The position numbers were made by a program, and so were the translations under genes. The notes under the pieces were generated by a model, which was given only the letters and a program-made list of their open reading frames with translations, ran no database searches and was not told where the DNA came from. A stretch of 64,000 nucleotides of DNA from SIG575 sp964474295 (GTDB lineage: Bacteria; Bacillota; Clostridia; Oscillospirales; Acutalibacteraceae): assembly GCA_964474295.1 (NCBI GenBank), contig CAYYRN010000003.1:22912-86911 (forward strand). Reading direction: 5' to 3'. This document shows, piece by piece, positions 8,239-17,303 of the stretch (positions are counted from its first letter, which is position 1; every line of letters starts with the position of its first letter).

Positions 8239-8943
8239 TTGACAGAGCTGTTTGAGGAATATGTAAGATTTGTTTTTCCCGCACTGGCGGTTATTATAAT
8301 TACGGGATGCGTTCTTTCCCTGCTTTTTAAAAGGCCCAAATCAAAAACGGTTGCGTTCCTCGTCAATGAAATGACGGGCGAAGCCATAGCATTGCATTAC
8401 TGGGAAACGTCGATAGGAAGAAGCCCATCGTGCGATATAGTTTTGAATTATCCCACCGTGTCAAGATTTCACGGTGTCGTGTCAAGAAGAAAAAACACAT
8501 GGGTAATTTTCGATACGGGTTCCAAAACGGGCATAGTTCTTAACGGACATAAAATTAACAAAAAGGAAAATCTGTCGGATTCGGACAGAGTTTCTTTCGG
8601 AAATGTGAACTACATTTTTTCGGCACCCGATTTCGGGGACAAGCGTGCAGGCGAGAAAAATGCCGAATACGAATTAATAAGTATGTCCAACGGAAAGACT
8701 TTTTCGCTCAACGGGACGCTTTTTGCCATCGGACGCGGGAAGGACTGTGATATTTTTCTTAATTTGCCGACCGTTTCGAGAAAGCACGCAGAATTGCATT
8801 TCGCGGACGGAAAATGGCGGATAAGGAACTTTTCTTCAAACGGAGTTTATGTAAATTCACGCAGATACGACGGCGAAAAGATTCTCAAGTCCGGTGACAT
8901 TATTGACATCGGAGGAGCAAAAATTAAGTTTGCCGAAAAATAA
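8239..8943 (+). CDS. membrane-anchored protein with two FHA domains
   Basis: FHA domains bind phosphothreonine peptides. This 234-residue protein has one N-terminal membrane segment ('FPALAVIIITGCVLSLLF', about 13-30) and then two cytoplasmic FHA domains: the first with 'SIGRSPSCDIVL' and 'TVSRFHG' (about 58-80), the second with 'AIGRGKDCDIFL', 'TVSRKHAEL' and 'SSNGVYVN' (about 165-210). Both keep the GR, S-R-H and N residues of phosphothreonine binding. The start is a TTG at 8239, chosen because GGGAGGAG ends six bases before it. It leads an operon with an FtsW/RodA protein and a class B PBP, as FhaA/FhaB genes do beside rodA-pbpA in mycobacteria. No Ser/Thr kinase or phosphatase is in the window. 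A role in tying phospho-signalling to wall synthesis is inference. Confidence 0.88.
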   Translation: MTELFEEYVRFVFPALAVIIITGCVLSLLFKRPKSKTVAFLVNEMTGEAIALHYWETSIGRSPSCDIVLNYPTVSRFHGVVSRRKNTWVIFDTGSKTGIVLNGHKINKKENLSDSDRVSFGNVNYIFSAPDFGDKRAGEKNAEYELISMSNGKTFSLNGTLFAIGRGKDCDIFLNLPTVSRKHAELHFADGKWRIRNFSSNGVYVNSRRYDGEKILKSGDIIDIGGAKIKFAEK

Positions 8944-8970
8944 ACAAGTCTGCGGAAAGGGGGAATTTTT

Positions 8971-10218
8971 GTGGCTTCAAAAAAGGTTAAGCCGTTTAGC
9001 TATATGCTGTATTTGTTGCTGATAACCGTTTTTCAGCTTTTGTCTTTTGTTCAGATTTTGACAAAAACACAGGATAAGCCTGCGGAGCTTATAACAATTT
9101 TCCTTTCGTTTATTCTTGTGGAATGGTTTTATGTGGCTTCAATGCGGGTGTCACTCAAGCAGACATCTTTTGAACTTGAATTTATAGCGTTTTTTCTTTC
9201 GGGGATAGGACTTGCGCTGATATCCACCGTTTCAAACGATTACGCTTTGAAGCAGGTTATTTATATTATTGCGGGTGTGCTGATTTTTATTGTTATGCGT
9301 TGGCTTATCGCAAATTCGGACAGAGTTACGGCACTGCGTTTGCCGGCTGCGGTTATCGCCGCAGGTGCGCTTGCGTTTAACCTTGTGGCGGCGGAATCGT
9401 ACAACGGAGCGAAAAACTGGGTGCAAATAGGCTCGTTTTCGTTTCAACCCTCGGAGTTTGTTAAAATCGCATTCATCTTTGTCGGTGCCGCTACACTGGA
9501 TAAGCTTCAAACAACGCGAAGCGTTTTCAAATATCTTGTCTTTGCGGCAGGGTGTATAGGCGCTCTTTTCCTTATGCGAGATTTCGGCACGGCACTTATT
9601 TTCTTTGCGACTTTTATTATTATCGCTTATATGCGTTCGGGCGATTGGAAAACAATTGCCGTAATTTGCGTTGTTGCCGTACTCGGTGCGGTTCTTATAA
9701 TATCATTCAAATCCACTGTTGCGGCAAGGTTTGCAACATACCGACATATATGGGATACTCCTTATGACGAGGGTATGCAGCAGACACGCACGCTTATTTA
9801 TGCCGCAAGCGGCGGACTTTTCGGCGTAGGCTTGGGTAACGGAAAATTAAGGGATGTTTACGCCGCAACAACCGACCTTGTTTTCGGTATGGTTTGCGAG
9901 GAATACGGCTTGATTTTGGGATTTGCCGTTATTCTTACGTTCGCTGCGATTTTGGTTTATACCATTGCGGCGGCAAAATCCGCAAGAACTTCGTTTTATG
10001 TAATTGCGGCTTGCTCCGCTGCGGGATTGCTTATTGTTCAAACTGCTTTGAACGTTTTCGGTGTGACGGATTTATTGCCGTGGACAGGCGTTACGCTTCC
10101 CTTTGTCAGCCGAGGCGGTTCAAGTATGATGTCCTGCTGGGCGCTTCTTGCGTTTATCAAAAGCGTTGATCCGAGGGCATATCCCAAAACACTCAAAGAA
10201 ACTCAGCTTGCGGGTTAA
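8971..10218 (+). CDS. FtsW/RodA/SpoVE-family glycan polymerase
   Basis: SEDS-family membrane enzyme that polymerises lipid II into glycan strands together with a class B PBP. The 415 residues are strongly hydrophobic, with about ten to twelve membrane segments. Family signatures: 'GAKNWVQIGSFSFQPSEFVKIAF' region near 146-168 (quoted in part; its Gly-Ser/Gln-Pro-Ser-Glu core is intact), 'RDFGTALIF' near 203 with the aspartate that follows the transmembrane polar site, and 'LPFVSRGGSSM' near 385. It starts at a GTG with AAAGGGGG upstream. Co-transcription with the PBP that follows 33 bases later suggests they form one enzyme pair. It could act in division, elongation or the spore cortex; the sequence does not decide. 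Confidence 0.93.
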   Translation: MASKKVKPFSYMLYLLLITVFQLLSFVQILTKTQDKPAELITIFLSFILVEWFYVASMRVSLKQTSFELEFIAFFLSGIGLALISTVSNDYALKQVIYIIAGVLIFIVMRWLIANSDRVTALRLPAAVIAAGALAFNLVAAESYNGAKNWVQIGSFSFQPSEFVKIAFIFVGAATLDKLQTTRSVFKYLVFAAGCIGALFLMRDFGTALIFFATFIIIAYMRSGDWKTIAVICVVAVLGAVLIISFKSTVAARFATYRHIWDTPYDEGMQQTRTLIYAASGGLFGVGLGNGKLRDVYAATTDLVFGMVCEEYGLILGFAVILTFAAILVYTIAAAKSARTSFYVIAACSAAGLLIVQTALNVFGVTDLLPWTGVTLPFVSRGGSSMMSCWALLAFIKSVDPRAYPKTLKETQLAG

Positions 10219-10251
10219 AATTTATCAAAGACATAAAAGGAGGAATTGAAA

Positions 10252-11634
10252 ATGCATAATACTGTCAAACGGGCTTTTTTGCTGCTTTTGGTTGTAGGTG
10301 TGTTTGTTGTAGGCACCGTGGTGCTTGCGTTTTCCTTCTTAAAAAACAGTGATGAATGGGCAACCCACCGAGCTAATGCTCACATTTATTCGGGCGGTCA
10401 GATTTCCGCTGCGGGAACAATTTACGATTCTCAGGGAGTAATACTTGCTCAAACAAAAAATTCAAAGCGTGTTTATAACACCGATATTGCTGTCAGGAAA
10501 GCAACGCTTCACGCAGTCGGTGACACGGAAGGGTTTATGTCAACAGGTATTCACGCACTGTACGAGTCGGAATTGACGGGATATAACATTGTTTCGGGAA
10601 CGTATTATCTTGAAAAATACGGCATCGGCAACGATGTAAATCTTACACTCGATGCCGAGGTTTGCAAAACGGCTTACAATGCTCTCAACGGCAGAAAAGG
10701 CACTGTAGGCGTGTATAATTACAAAACAGGTGAAATTGTTTGTATGGTCTCAACGCCGACATACGACCCCGAAAACAAGCCGAACAGCAAAACTATGGAT
10801 ACAGATGCCTATAAGGGAGCGTACATCAACAAGTTCCTTTCCCAGTCATTTACCCCCGGTTCTATATTTAAAATTGTTACTTCCGCTGCCGCAATAGAAA
10901 ATATACCCGATATTTATTCCGAAAGCTTTTACTGTGACGGAGAATATGATGTCGGTTCGACTTCGGTTGTTTGCAACGGAAAGCACGGCAATCAGTCTTT
11001 TGAAAAAGCACTTAACAATTCCTGTAACTCGGCTTTTGCGGAAATTGCGATAAAGCTCGGCAAGGATAAGCTCCAAAAAACCGCCGAAAAGCTCGGAATT
11101 ACATCGTCGTTTGAAGTTGACAGAGTGCCTGTCGCTGCGGGAAGTGCGGATTTGTCGAAAGCAGTCGATATAGACATCGGTTGGGCAGGTATAGGGCAGT
11201 ATACGATAAAAGTGAATCCGTGTATGATGCTGACTCTTATGGGTGCTGTCGCAAACGAAGGCACGGCAGTAAAGCCGTATTATGTAAAATCGATTACAAC
11301 ACCTTCGGGCTTTTCAACATATAAAGCCTCGAAAAGCACGGTTGACGAAATCGATTTAAGCTCATCCACCGCCCAAAAGCTCAAAGAACTTCTTCGCTCG
11401 AACGTTGTGAATTATTACGGCGAAAGCTCTTTCCCCGGACTTGAAATGTGCGGCAAAACGGGTACGGCGGAGGTCGGTGACGAAAACACGGGCGACAATG
11501 CTTGGTTTGTCGGATTTTCTCAAAAAGAGGATTTCCCTTATGCCATAGTTGTTCTTATAGAAGATTCAAATGTTTCCGCCAGGACGGCGGCAATTCCGGT
11601 AGCGAATAAGGTGCTGCAAAGTATAGGAGGATAA
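10252..11634 (+). CDS. class B penicillin-binding protein (PbpA-like transpeptidase)
   Basis: D,D-transpeptidase that cross-links peptidoglycan outside the membrane. One N-terminal membrane segment (about 8-30) is followed by a short non-catalytic region and the transpeptidase domain with 'TPGSIFK' (S-x-x-K, near 204-207), 'SCN' (near 257-259) and 'KTG' (near 401-403). At 460 residues it is short for a class B PBP, lacking a large pedestal domain and PASTA repeats, and resembles the mycobacterial PbpA type. The start is the ATG at 10252: AAAGGAGG ends eight bases earlier. It follows its presumed polymerase partner and precedes an ABC transporter whose ribosome site overlaps its stop codon. 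Confidence 0.93.
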   Translation: MHNTVKRAFLLLLVVGVFVVGTVVLAFSFLKNSDEWATHRANAHIYSGGQISAAGTIYDSQGVILAQTKNSKRVYNTDIAVRKATLHAVGDTEGFMSTGIHALYESELTGYNIVSGTYYLEKYGIGNDVNLTLDAEVCKTAYNALNGRKGTVGVYNYKTGEIVCMVSTPTYDPENKPNSKTMDTDAYKGAYINKFLSQSFTPGSIFKIVTSAAAIENIPDIYSESFYCDGEYDVGSTSVVCNGKHGNQSFEKALNNSCNSAFAEIAIKLGKDKLQKTAEKLGITSSFEVDRVPVAAGSADLSKAVDIDIGWAGIGQYTIKVNPCMMLTLMGAVANEGTAVKPYYVKSITTPSGFSTYKASKSTVDEIDLSSSTAQKLKELLRSNVVNYYGESSFPGLEMCGKTGTAEVGDENTGDNAWFVGFSQKEDFPYAIVVLIEDSNVSARTAAIPVANKVLQSIGG

Positions 11635-11636
11635 AA

Positions 11637-12338
11637 ATGAGTTATGTAGAATTTAACGGTGTCAGCAAGGTTTATAAAGCGGGCGAGGTTGAAATTAAAG
11701 CAGTTGACAATGTAAGCTTCAGCGTTGAAAAGGGTGAGTTTTGCGTAATTGTCGGTGCCAGCGGTTCAGGTAAAACAACAGCTCTTAATATAATCGGAGG
11801 TATGGATAACGCAACCGAGGGTGAGGTTATAATCGACGGCGAGGTCATAACCGAGCTTAACAACAAAAGGCTTACGGAATTTCGCCGCCACGATGTCGGA
11901 TTCGTTTTTCAGTTTTACAACCTTGTGCCGAACCTTACGGCACTTGAAAACGTTGAGCTTGCAACGGAGATGAGTCCAGGCTCCCTCGATGCCGGAACCG
12001 TACTTGAAATGGTAGGTCTCGGTGACAGGCTCGACAATTTCCCGTCACAGCTTTCGGGCGGTGAGCAGCAGCGTGTTTCCATTGCAAGAGCTTTGGCGAA
12101 AAACCCGAAAATTCTTCTTTGCGATGAACCTACCGGTGCTCTTGATTACAAAACAGGTGTTACCATTTTAAAGCTTCTTCAGGAGGCAAGCCGTGATTCT
12201 GGTATGACGGTAATTGTCATTACCCATAATCAGGCAATAGCACCTATGGCTGACAGAATCATATCAATGGGCAGCGGAAAAATTAATTCCATTAAAATTA
12301 ACCGTAATCCGGTTGATGTTGAAAGGATTGTTTGGTAA
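11637..12338 (+). CDS. ABC transporter ATP-binding protein (MacB/LolD/FtsE type)
   Basis: ATPase subunit that drives the FtsX-type permease encoded next. 233 residues with Walker A 'GASGSGKTTA' near 41-50, Q-loop 'FQFYNLVPNLTALEN' near 93, signature 'LSGGEQQRVSIARAL' near 137 and Walker B 'LLCDEPTGALD' near 159. The family couples ATP use to mechanical movement of a permease rather than import of solutes. TAGGAGGA overlaps the end of the PBP gene, and the permease ATG follows this gene's stop directly, so all three are translated as a block. Confidence 0.94.
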   Translation: MSYVEFNGVSKVYKAGEVEIKAVDNVSFSVEKGEFCVIVGASGSGKTTALNIIGGMDNATEGEVIIDGEVITELNNKRLTEFRRHDVGFVFQFYNLVPNLTALENVELATEMSPGSLDAGTVLEMVGLGDRLDNFPSQLSGGEQQRVSIARALAKNPKILLCDEPTGALDYKTGVTILKLLQEASRDSGMTVIVITHNQAIAPMADRIISMGSGKINSIKINRNPVDVERIVW

Positions 12339-15300
12339 ATGAGCAAAGCGTTAATTAAAGAGGCGCTGCGAACCATAAAACGTAATAAAGCCAGATTTAT
12401 TTCGATTATTGCAATTGTGACGGTGGGCATCAGCTTTTATGCTGGTGTCAGTGCGGCAGGCCCCGATATGCAGCAAACGGCGGTTGATTATTACAATAAC
12501 AATAATCTTATGGATATCTGGATGATTTCGTCTGTGGGATTTAATGACAGCGACGTTGAAGAGGTTAAAAAGGTTGACGGCGTGGAAACTGCGGTCGGTT
12601 CAAAGTTTGCAGACGGCACGGTTATGGTGGACGGAAAAACCGCCGCGAACATTGACGGCGGTCAAACAATCTGCCGTGCTTACGGAATGGACTTTGATTT
12701 GGCAAGGGAAAATGCCGACGGAAAAGACAACAGGCAGTATATAAACCGCCTTACTTTGCTTGAAGGCAGATTCCCGACGGCTGAAAACGAGTGTGTTATC
12801 GACCGAAGCGATATGGCAACTCCCAAAGGTTTTGAAATCGGCAAAACGATTAAAATGGTCGGTATTGAAGAAAATATCGAAAACAAACTCGGCATTACCG
12901 AATACAAAATCGTAGGTGTTATAAGAACTCCGAGATATATTTCCTTTGAAAGAGGTCAAACGGATGTAGGCAGCGGTTCTTTGGGATGTTTTATATATGT
13001 TCCCGAAAGCGCCTTTAAAATGGATTATTATACGGAAATTTGCGTAACTGCGGAGGGCGCGGATGCGTTTTATCCGTTCTCGGATGAATATTACGATTTT
13101 CTTAAACCCACCATTGAAAAAATAGAATCGCTTTCGATGAATCAGCTTGCGGTTCGTGTTGACGAAGCAACCGCAGAATACAAAAAACAGCTTGAAGACG
13201 GCGAAGCGGAGTACGAAAAGAAAAAGCAGGAAGTCGAATCGGAGCTTGGCGAAGCTTTCACGGAGCTTGAATATTACAAAAATTTGGTGGAAAACGGCGA
13301 TGCCGAAATTGCCGCAGCTCAGGCACAGTTGAGTGCCGCGCTTTCTTCAAAGGAGCAGGAGCTTACCGACGGAAAGAATAAGTATACGGCGGCACAAAAG
13401 GAATACGACCAAAAATATAAGGAGTGGGAAGACGGCAAAAAGCAGGTTGAGGAATACGAGCAAAGGCTGGAAGAACTTCAAAAAACCGTAAACGAGCAAA
13501 ACACGAAAATGAGTGAGCTGAAAGCGGAAATCGAAGAAATCCAAAGGCAAATCGACTATTTCCCCGTCACGGATATCGAACTTACCACAAACGAAAGCGG
13601 CGAGACGGTAACGGGTGAAGAAAACCCCGAACTCACCGCACTTAAAACATTGCTTGCCGAAAAGAAAAAGGAAAGAAGAAATACGGCAAGCTCCTACACG
13701 GCTAATGTTTTGGAAATAAAGCAGATAAACGATAATCTCCCTGCCGCAAAAACAAAGCTTACAGAGGGAGAAAAACAGCTTGCACAGGCAAAAAAAGAGC
13801 TTTCAAAATATGAGGGTGTAATTTCAAGCGGCGAAAGTCAGCTTACCACCTCCAGACAGCAATTGGAAGCGCAAATTGCGGCGAAAAAGAAAGAGCTTGA
13901 AGAAGGCAAGGCAAAGCTTGCACAGTACGATACGGAATATAACGAAGCTTATGAAGAAGCATACGCAAAGCTTGACGAGGCAAAGTATGATATAGAAGAA
14001 GCTAGGGCAAACCTTGAAGCCGCAACGAGTAATCCGAGATGGTTTGTCTATAACAGAACTATGCTTGCAGGTTACGAAAACTACGGTCAAACGGCAGGAA
14101 GCATCGAAGCCTTTGCGAAGGTATTCCCCGTGTTCTTCTTTGTTGTTGCCGCAATGGTGGTTCTTACCACAATGACGAGGATGGTAAGTGAGGAAAGAAC
14201 CCAAATCGGTACTCTTAAAGCTTTGGGCTTTACAGACAGGAGTATAAGAGCCAAGTACCTTATTTATGCTCTTACGGCAACGTTTATCGGTTCTGTCATC
14301 GGCTTGTTTGCGGGATTTTTGTCATATCCCAATGCAATTATGACAGCGTATGAGGTTGTTTTCCAGGTTCCCAAGCTTACAATACTTTTCCCCGCAAAGC
14401 TTATTGTTTTGGGTACTGTTTTTGCCGTGGCAAGCACGACCATTGCAACGTATCTTGCCTGCCGTAAAGAAATGCTGTCGAAGCCTGCCGACCTTATGAG
14501 GGCAAAAGCGCCTAAAGCGGGTAAACGTGTGTTCCTTGAAAACGTGCCTTTTGTTTGGAACAAAATGAGCTTCAAGGCAAAGGTTACAACACGAAATCTT
14601 ATGAGAAACAAAAAGAGGGCGGCAGTTACTTTTGTCGGTATCGTAGGCTGTATGGCACTTTTGCTGACGGGCTTCGGTCTTAACGATTCAATCGACCAGA
14701 TTTTGACGGCTCAGTTCGGTGACGGCGGCATAAGTTCATTCGATGCTCAAATCGCACTGAAAAACAGTCAAATTTCCGCAAACGAAAGTTCAATATACAA
14801 CAACGTTTTAAAAAGCGAAAACATCAGCGACGCTATGATGTTTTACAACAAAACGGTAGTCGGAAGTTCCGATAATTCGGATGAAACGCTCAATGTTTAT
14901 TTACTTGTTCCGCAGTCATCGGAAAAGCTTTCCGAATTTATAGATTTAAGGTCGAGAACAAGCGATGAAAAGTTTAAGCTTGATGACAGCGGTGTGCTGA
15001 TAACGGAAAAGTTCGCAAAGAAAGCCAACGTTTCGGTCGGTGATTCCGTAAGTCTTAAATTCAGTGATGAGTTAACCCTCAAACTTTCCGTAAAGGGTAT
15101 TGTCGAAAACTACGCTTACCATTATGTTTATATGTCACCTGCTCTTTACAGCAATATTTTCCAAACTCCCGTGGCATACAACTATATGTACGCAAAGTAT
15201 GCCGACGGTATAAGAGGCACGGATAAGGTCGAAGATGTGGCAACGGAGCTTATGAAATTCAACGATATAAATGCGGTTGTCGATGCCGAGCAGACGATTA

Positions 15301-15728
15301 ACACCTTTGATGAGCTTTTCGATTGTCTGAATCTCGTTATTGCGATTTTCATAATTTCCGCCGCACTGCTTGCGTTTATTGTTCTTTACACGCTTACAAG
15401 CATTAATATTAACGAACGCAGACGTGAAATAGCAACACTTAAAGTTCTCGGATTTTATGACAGGGAATCGTCATCGTATGTCGGCAAAGAAAATTATATA
15501 ATCACGGCAATTGCAATTGTTGTCGGTTTGGTTTTGGGTATTTATTTGCACAAAATAGTTGTCAGCCAAGCCGAGGTTAACGTTGTAATGTTCGGCAGGG
15601 TTATTGAACCGATGAGCTTTGTTTTTGCGGTGGGTATGACAGTGCTGTTTGCTGTGATAGTAAATGTGGTAATGCATTTTTACATTAAGAGAATCGATAT
15701 GGTCGAAAGCTTAAAATCAATTGACTAA
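12339..15728 (+). CDS. large FtsX/MacB-type permease with a long extracytoplasmic coiled coil
   Basis: 1129 residues. Layout: membrane segment 1 (about 18-38); an extracytoplasmic MacB-like domain (about 40-265); a charged coiled-coil hairpin (about 273-563, turning at a Gly/Thr-rich tip near 405-435); an FtsX core with three membrane segments (about 594-720, with 'SEERTQIGTLKALGF'); another membrane segment (about 765-785); a second extracytoplasmic domain (about 790-990); and a second FtsX core (about 1000-1125, with 'NERRREIATLKVLGF'). Two FtsX units and eight membrane segments in one chain mean one polypeptide may serve as the whole permease. It follows the ATPase without a gap. Its position after FtsW/PBP genes suggests a wall-related role, comparable in principle to FtsEX with PcsB, but the substrate is unknown. 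Confidence 0.9.
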   Translation: MSKALIKEALRTIKRNKARFISIIAIVTVGISFYAGVSAAGPDMQQTAVDYYNNNNLMDIWMISSVGFNDSDVEEVKKVDGVETAVGSKFADGTVMVDGKTAANIDGGQTICRAYGMDFDLARENADGKDNRQYINRLTLLEGRFPTAENECVIDRSDMATPKGFEIGKTIKMVGIEENIENKLGITEYKIVGVIRTPRYISFERGQTDVGSGSLGCFIYVPESAFKMDYYTEICVTAEGADAFYPFSDEYYDFLKPTIEKIESLSMNQLAVRVDEATAEYKKQLEDGEAEYEKKKQEVESELGEAFTELEYYKNLVENGDAEIAAAQAQLSAALSSKEQELTDGKNKYTAAQKEYDQKYKEWEDGKKQVEEYEQRLEELQKTVNEQNTKMSELKAEIEEIQRQIDYFPVTDIELTTNESGETVTGEENPELTALKTLLAEKKKERRNTASSYTANVLEIKQINDNLPAAKTKLTEGEKQLAQAKKELSKYEGVISSGESQLTTSRQQLEAQIAAKKKELEEGKAKLAQYDTEYNEAYEEAYAKLDEAKYDIEEARANLEAATSNPRWFVYNRTMLAGYENYGQTAGSIEAFAKVFPVFFFVVAAMVVLTTMTRMVSEERTQIGTLKALGFTDRSIRAKYLIYALTATFIGSVIGLFAGFLSYPNAIMTAYEVVFQVPKLTILFPAKLIVLGTVFAVASTTIATYLACRKEMLSKPADLMRAKAPKAGKRVFLENVPFVWNKMSFKAKVTTRNLMRNKKRAAVTFVGIVGCMALLLTGFGLNDSIDQILTAQFGDGGISSFDAQIALKNSQISANESSIYNNVLKSENISDAMMFYNKTVVGSSDNSDETLNVYLLVPQSSEKLSEFIDLRSRTSDEKFKLDDSGVLITEKFAKKANVSVGDSVSLKFSDELTLKLSVKGIVENYAYHYVYMSPALYSNIFQTPVAYNYMYAKYADGIRGTDKVEDVATELMKFNDINAVVDAEQTINTFDELFDCLNLVIAIFIISAALLAFIVLYTLTSININERRREIATLKVLGFYDRESSSYVGKENYIITAIAIVVGLVLGIYLHKIVVSQAEVNVVMFGRVIEPMSFVFAVGMTVLFAVIVNVVMHFYIKRIDMVESLKSID

Positions 15729-15739
15729 AAGGTGATTTT

Positions 15740-15949
15740 ATGTATTATTCGGTAGACAGAATTGAAGAAAATGTTGCGGTGCTTGAGGATGATAACGAGA
15801 AAAAAATCAATGTCGATGTTTCATCTCTGCCGCAGGGAACGTCGGAATGTGACGTTCTTGTAAAAGACAAAAACGGCTTGTTCGTCAAGGATGACGAAGA
15901 AAAAAAACGCAGACAGGATTTAATTTTAAAAATGCTCGAAGATTTTTAA
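15740..15949 (+). CDS. small DUF3006 protein
   Basis: A 69-residue acidic protein with the DUF3006 pattern: 'YSVDRIEENVAVLEDD' at the start, a middle strand region, 'CDVLVKDKNGLFVKDD' and a charged C-terminal helix ending 'LILKMLEDF'. It is likely cytoplasmic, with a small beta-barrel followed by a helix. The family has no established function; in Firmicutes it is often found beside secreted metallo-beta-lactamase-fold or membrane genes. Here it is the last gene of the cell-wall/ABC operon, 11 bases after the permease with an AAAGGTGA ribosome site, and the terminator follows within ten bases. Confidence 0.8.
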   Translation: MYYSVDRIEENVAVLEDDNEKKINVDVSSLPQGTSECDVLVKDKNGLFVKDDEEKKRRQDLILKMLEDF

Positions 15950-15955
15950 AAAGCA

Positions 15956-15996
15956 AAAAAGGATTTCTTTGGTTTTGTACCTAAGAAATCCTTTTT
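15956..15996 (+). terminator. intrinsic terminator after the DUF3006 gene, bidirectional
   Basis: Perfect 14-bp stem (arms 15956-15969 and 15983-15996) with a 13-base loop, flanked by A-runs on the left and T-runs on the right, so it works in both directions. It also lies downstream of the convergent DUF819 gene; the 131 bases between the two show no other clear feature. Confidence 0.88.
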
Positions 15997-16127
15997 CTTT
16001 GTTATGTCTGTGATTTTACAGACTTTTTGCTGTTAAAACATAAAGCTTGCGTTATATTTTTTTACCCAATTGTGTGGCAAACGGTAATCGTTTTTCCCAT
16101 AACCGATTTTCACTCGAATTAATTTAT

Positions 16128-17285
16128 TTAGAATGTAAGTCTTTCCAAAAGAAGATATGCGCCTATTCCGAGATAGTTTCCTATTGCGTACCCGATTATT
16201 CCCGTGGCAATACCGGAAATCAAAGCGGCATTGTTTTTCAACGATGCGGCAACGGCAGGAACAAACGGAGGTGAGCAGATGGCGGAGGTCGAAGTGATTA
16301 TCATTGTATCAACATCGATTTTTGCCGCCTTGCAAAGCAATGCGTGCAAAGTCATACTTCCGAAAATCGAGAAAAATACATAAGCCAATATTGTCCAGTT
16401 TACGTTAATTATCATCGAAATATCCGCAGCGGTAGCAACAGTAAAGAAGAAAACGTAAACCAGGTACATTCCCGCCTGCGTAGTTTTTTTGATTTCCCTT
16501 ACGGGTTTTATGAAAGAGCAGAGTATTGAAAGTGTCGTGACCGAAAGTATGGTTATTGCCGTTTCGTATCCTTTCACAAGCAAACCGAGGTAATAAGAAA
16601 CAGCGAAAATTGCGCCTGACAACAGCAGTGCAAGCAAAAGCTTTCCGAGTACGGCAGGCTTGAAAAAGCCTTTGTAGCTTTCGGGGTTTGTGATGTCGCT
16701 TTCAGCCGAATCGCTGCTTACGTTTTTATCGCCTTCAAAATCCTTTAATCCGAAAACTTTTCGGAAAAATTTTTTTGCTCCCGATGTCAGGAAAATTATG
16801 TACAAAATCGAAATCAGCATATCATATGTGCTGAACATAGTGTATGTGTTTTCATCAACGCCTATTGCCGTTTTGATTGAAGCTATGTTCGGCGTGCCGC
16901 CGGTGTAAACGCCCATAGAAAGTCCGGCATATTTCGGCGTGTTGGGGTCATATCGTCCCAAAATCAAATGAAGCACAAAAACAACAACCGAAATCGAAAC
17001 CACCGCAAGCAGCATACAAATAATGCCTTTTTTTGCTGTTTTCAGCCATTTTTTTAAGTCGAGCGAAAACAGAATAAGCGGTAGTGCAAGGTATACCGTA
17101 ACATTCTGCAGGGATGATTGTATCGGCTCAAAGCTTTCGGGCAAAATTCCGACGTTGCCTATTATTATGCCGAGAATATAGCAGACAAAAACTATGCCCA
17201 GCTTGTTTACAAATTTCACTCGGTTATTCAGCCAAATTATGGGCGCCGGGATAAGGAAGAATAAAACGGAAATAAGAACGTTCAT
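16128..17285 (-). CDS. DUF819 family membrane protein (YjcL-like)
   Basis: A polytopic membrane protein of 385 residues with about ten hydrophobic segments and the DUF819 signature region 'SMGVYTGGTPNIASIKTAIG' near 124-143, plus 'STSAICSPPFVPAVAASL' near 344. The family has a two-repeat transporter-like architecture, but no substrate is established. A poorly conserved cytoplasmic loop lies near 187-205. The start is the ATG at 17285 with AGCGAGGT about seven bases upstream; a GTG one codon earlier is less well spaced. It is the last gene of a minus-strand operon after GtrA and GH3-family genes, 18 bases from the latter, so it may export or import the GH3 enzyme's product; this is inference. 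Confidence 0.88.
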   Translation of the reverse strand: MNVLISVLFFLIPAPIIWLNNRVKFVNKLGIVFVCYILGIIIGNVGILPESFEPIQSSLQNVTVYLALPLILFSLDLKKWLKTAKKGIICMLLAVVSISVVVFVLHLILGRYDPNTPKYAGLSMGVYTGGTPNIASIKTAIGVDENTYTMFSTYDMLISILYIIFLTSGAKKFFRKVFGLKDFEGDKNVSSDSAESDITNPESYKGFFKPAVLGKLLLALLLSGAIFAVSYYLGLLVKGYETAITILSVTTLSILCSFIKPVREIKKTTQAGMYLVYVFFFTVATAADISMIINVNWTILAYVFFSIFGSMTLHALLCKAAKIDVDTMIITSTSAICSPPFVPAVAASLKNNAALISGIATGIIGYAIGNYLGIGAYLLLERLTF

Positions 17286-17303
17286 CACATTTACCTCGCT
17301 TTT

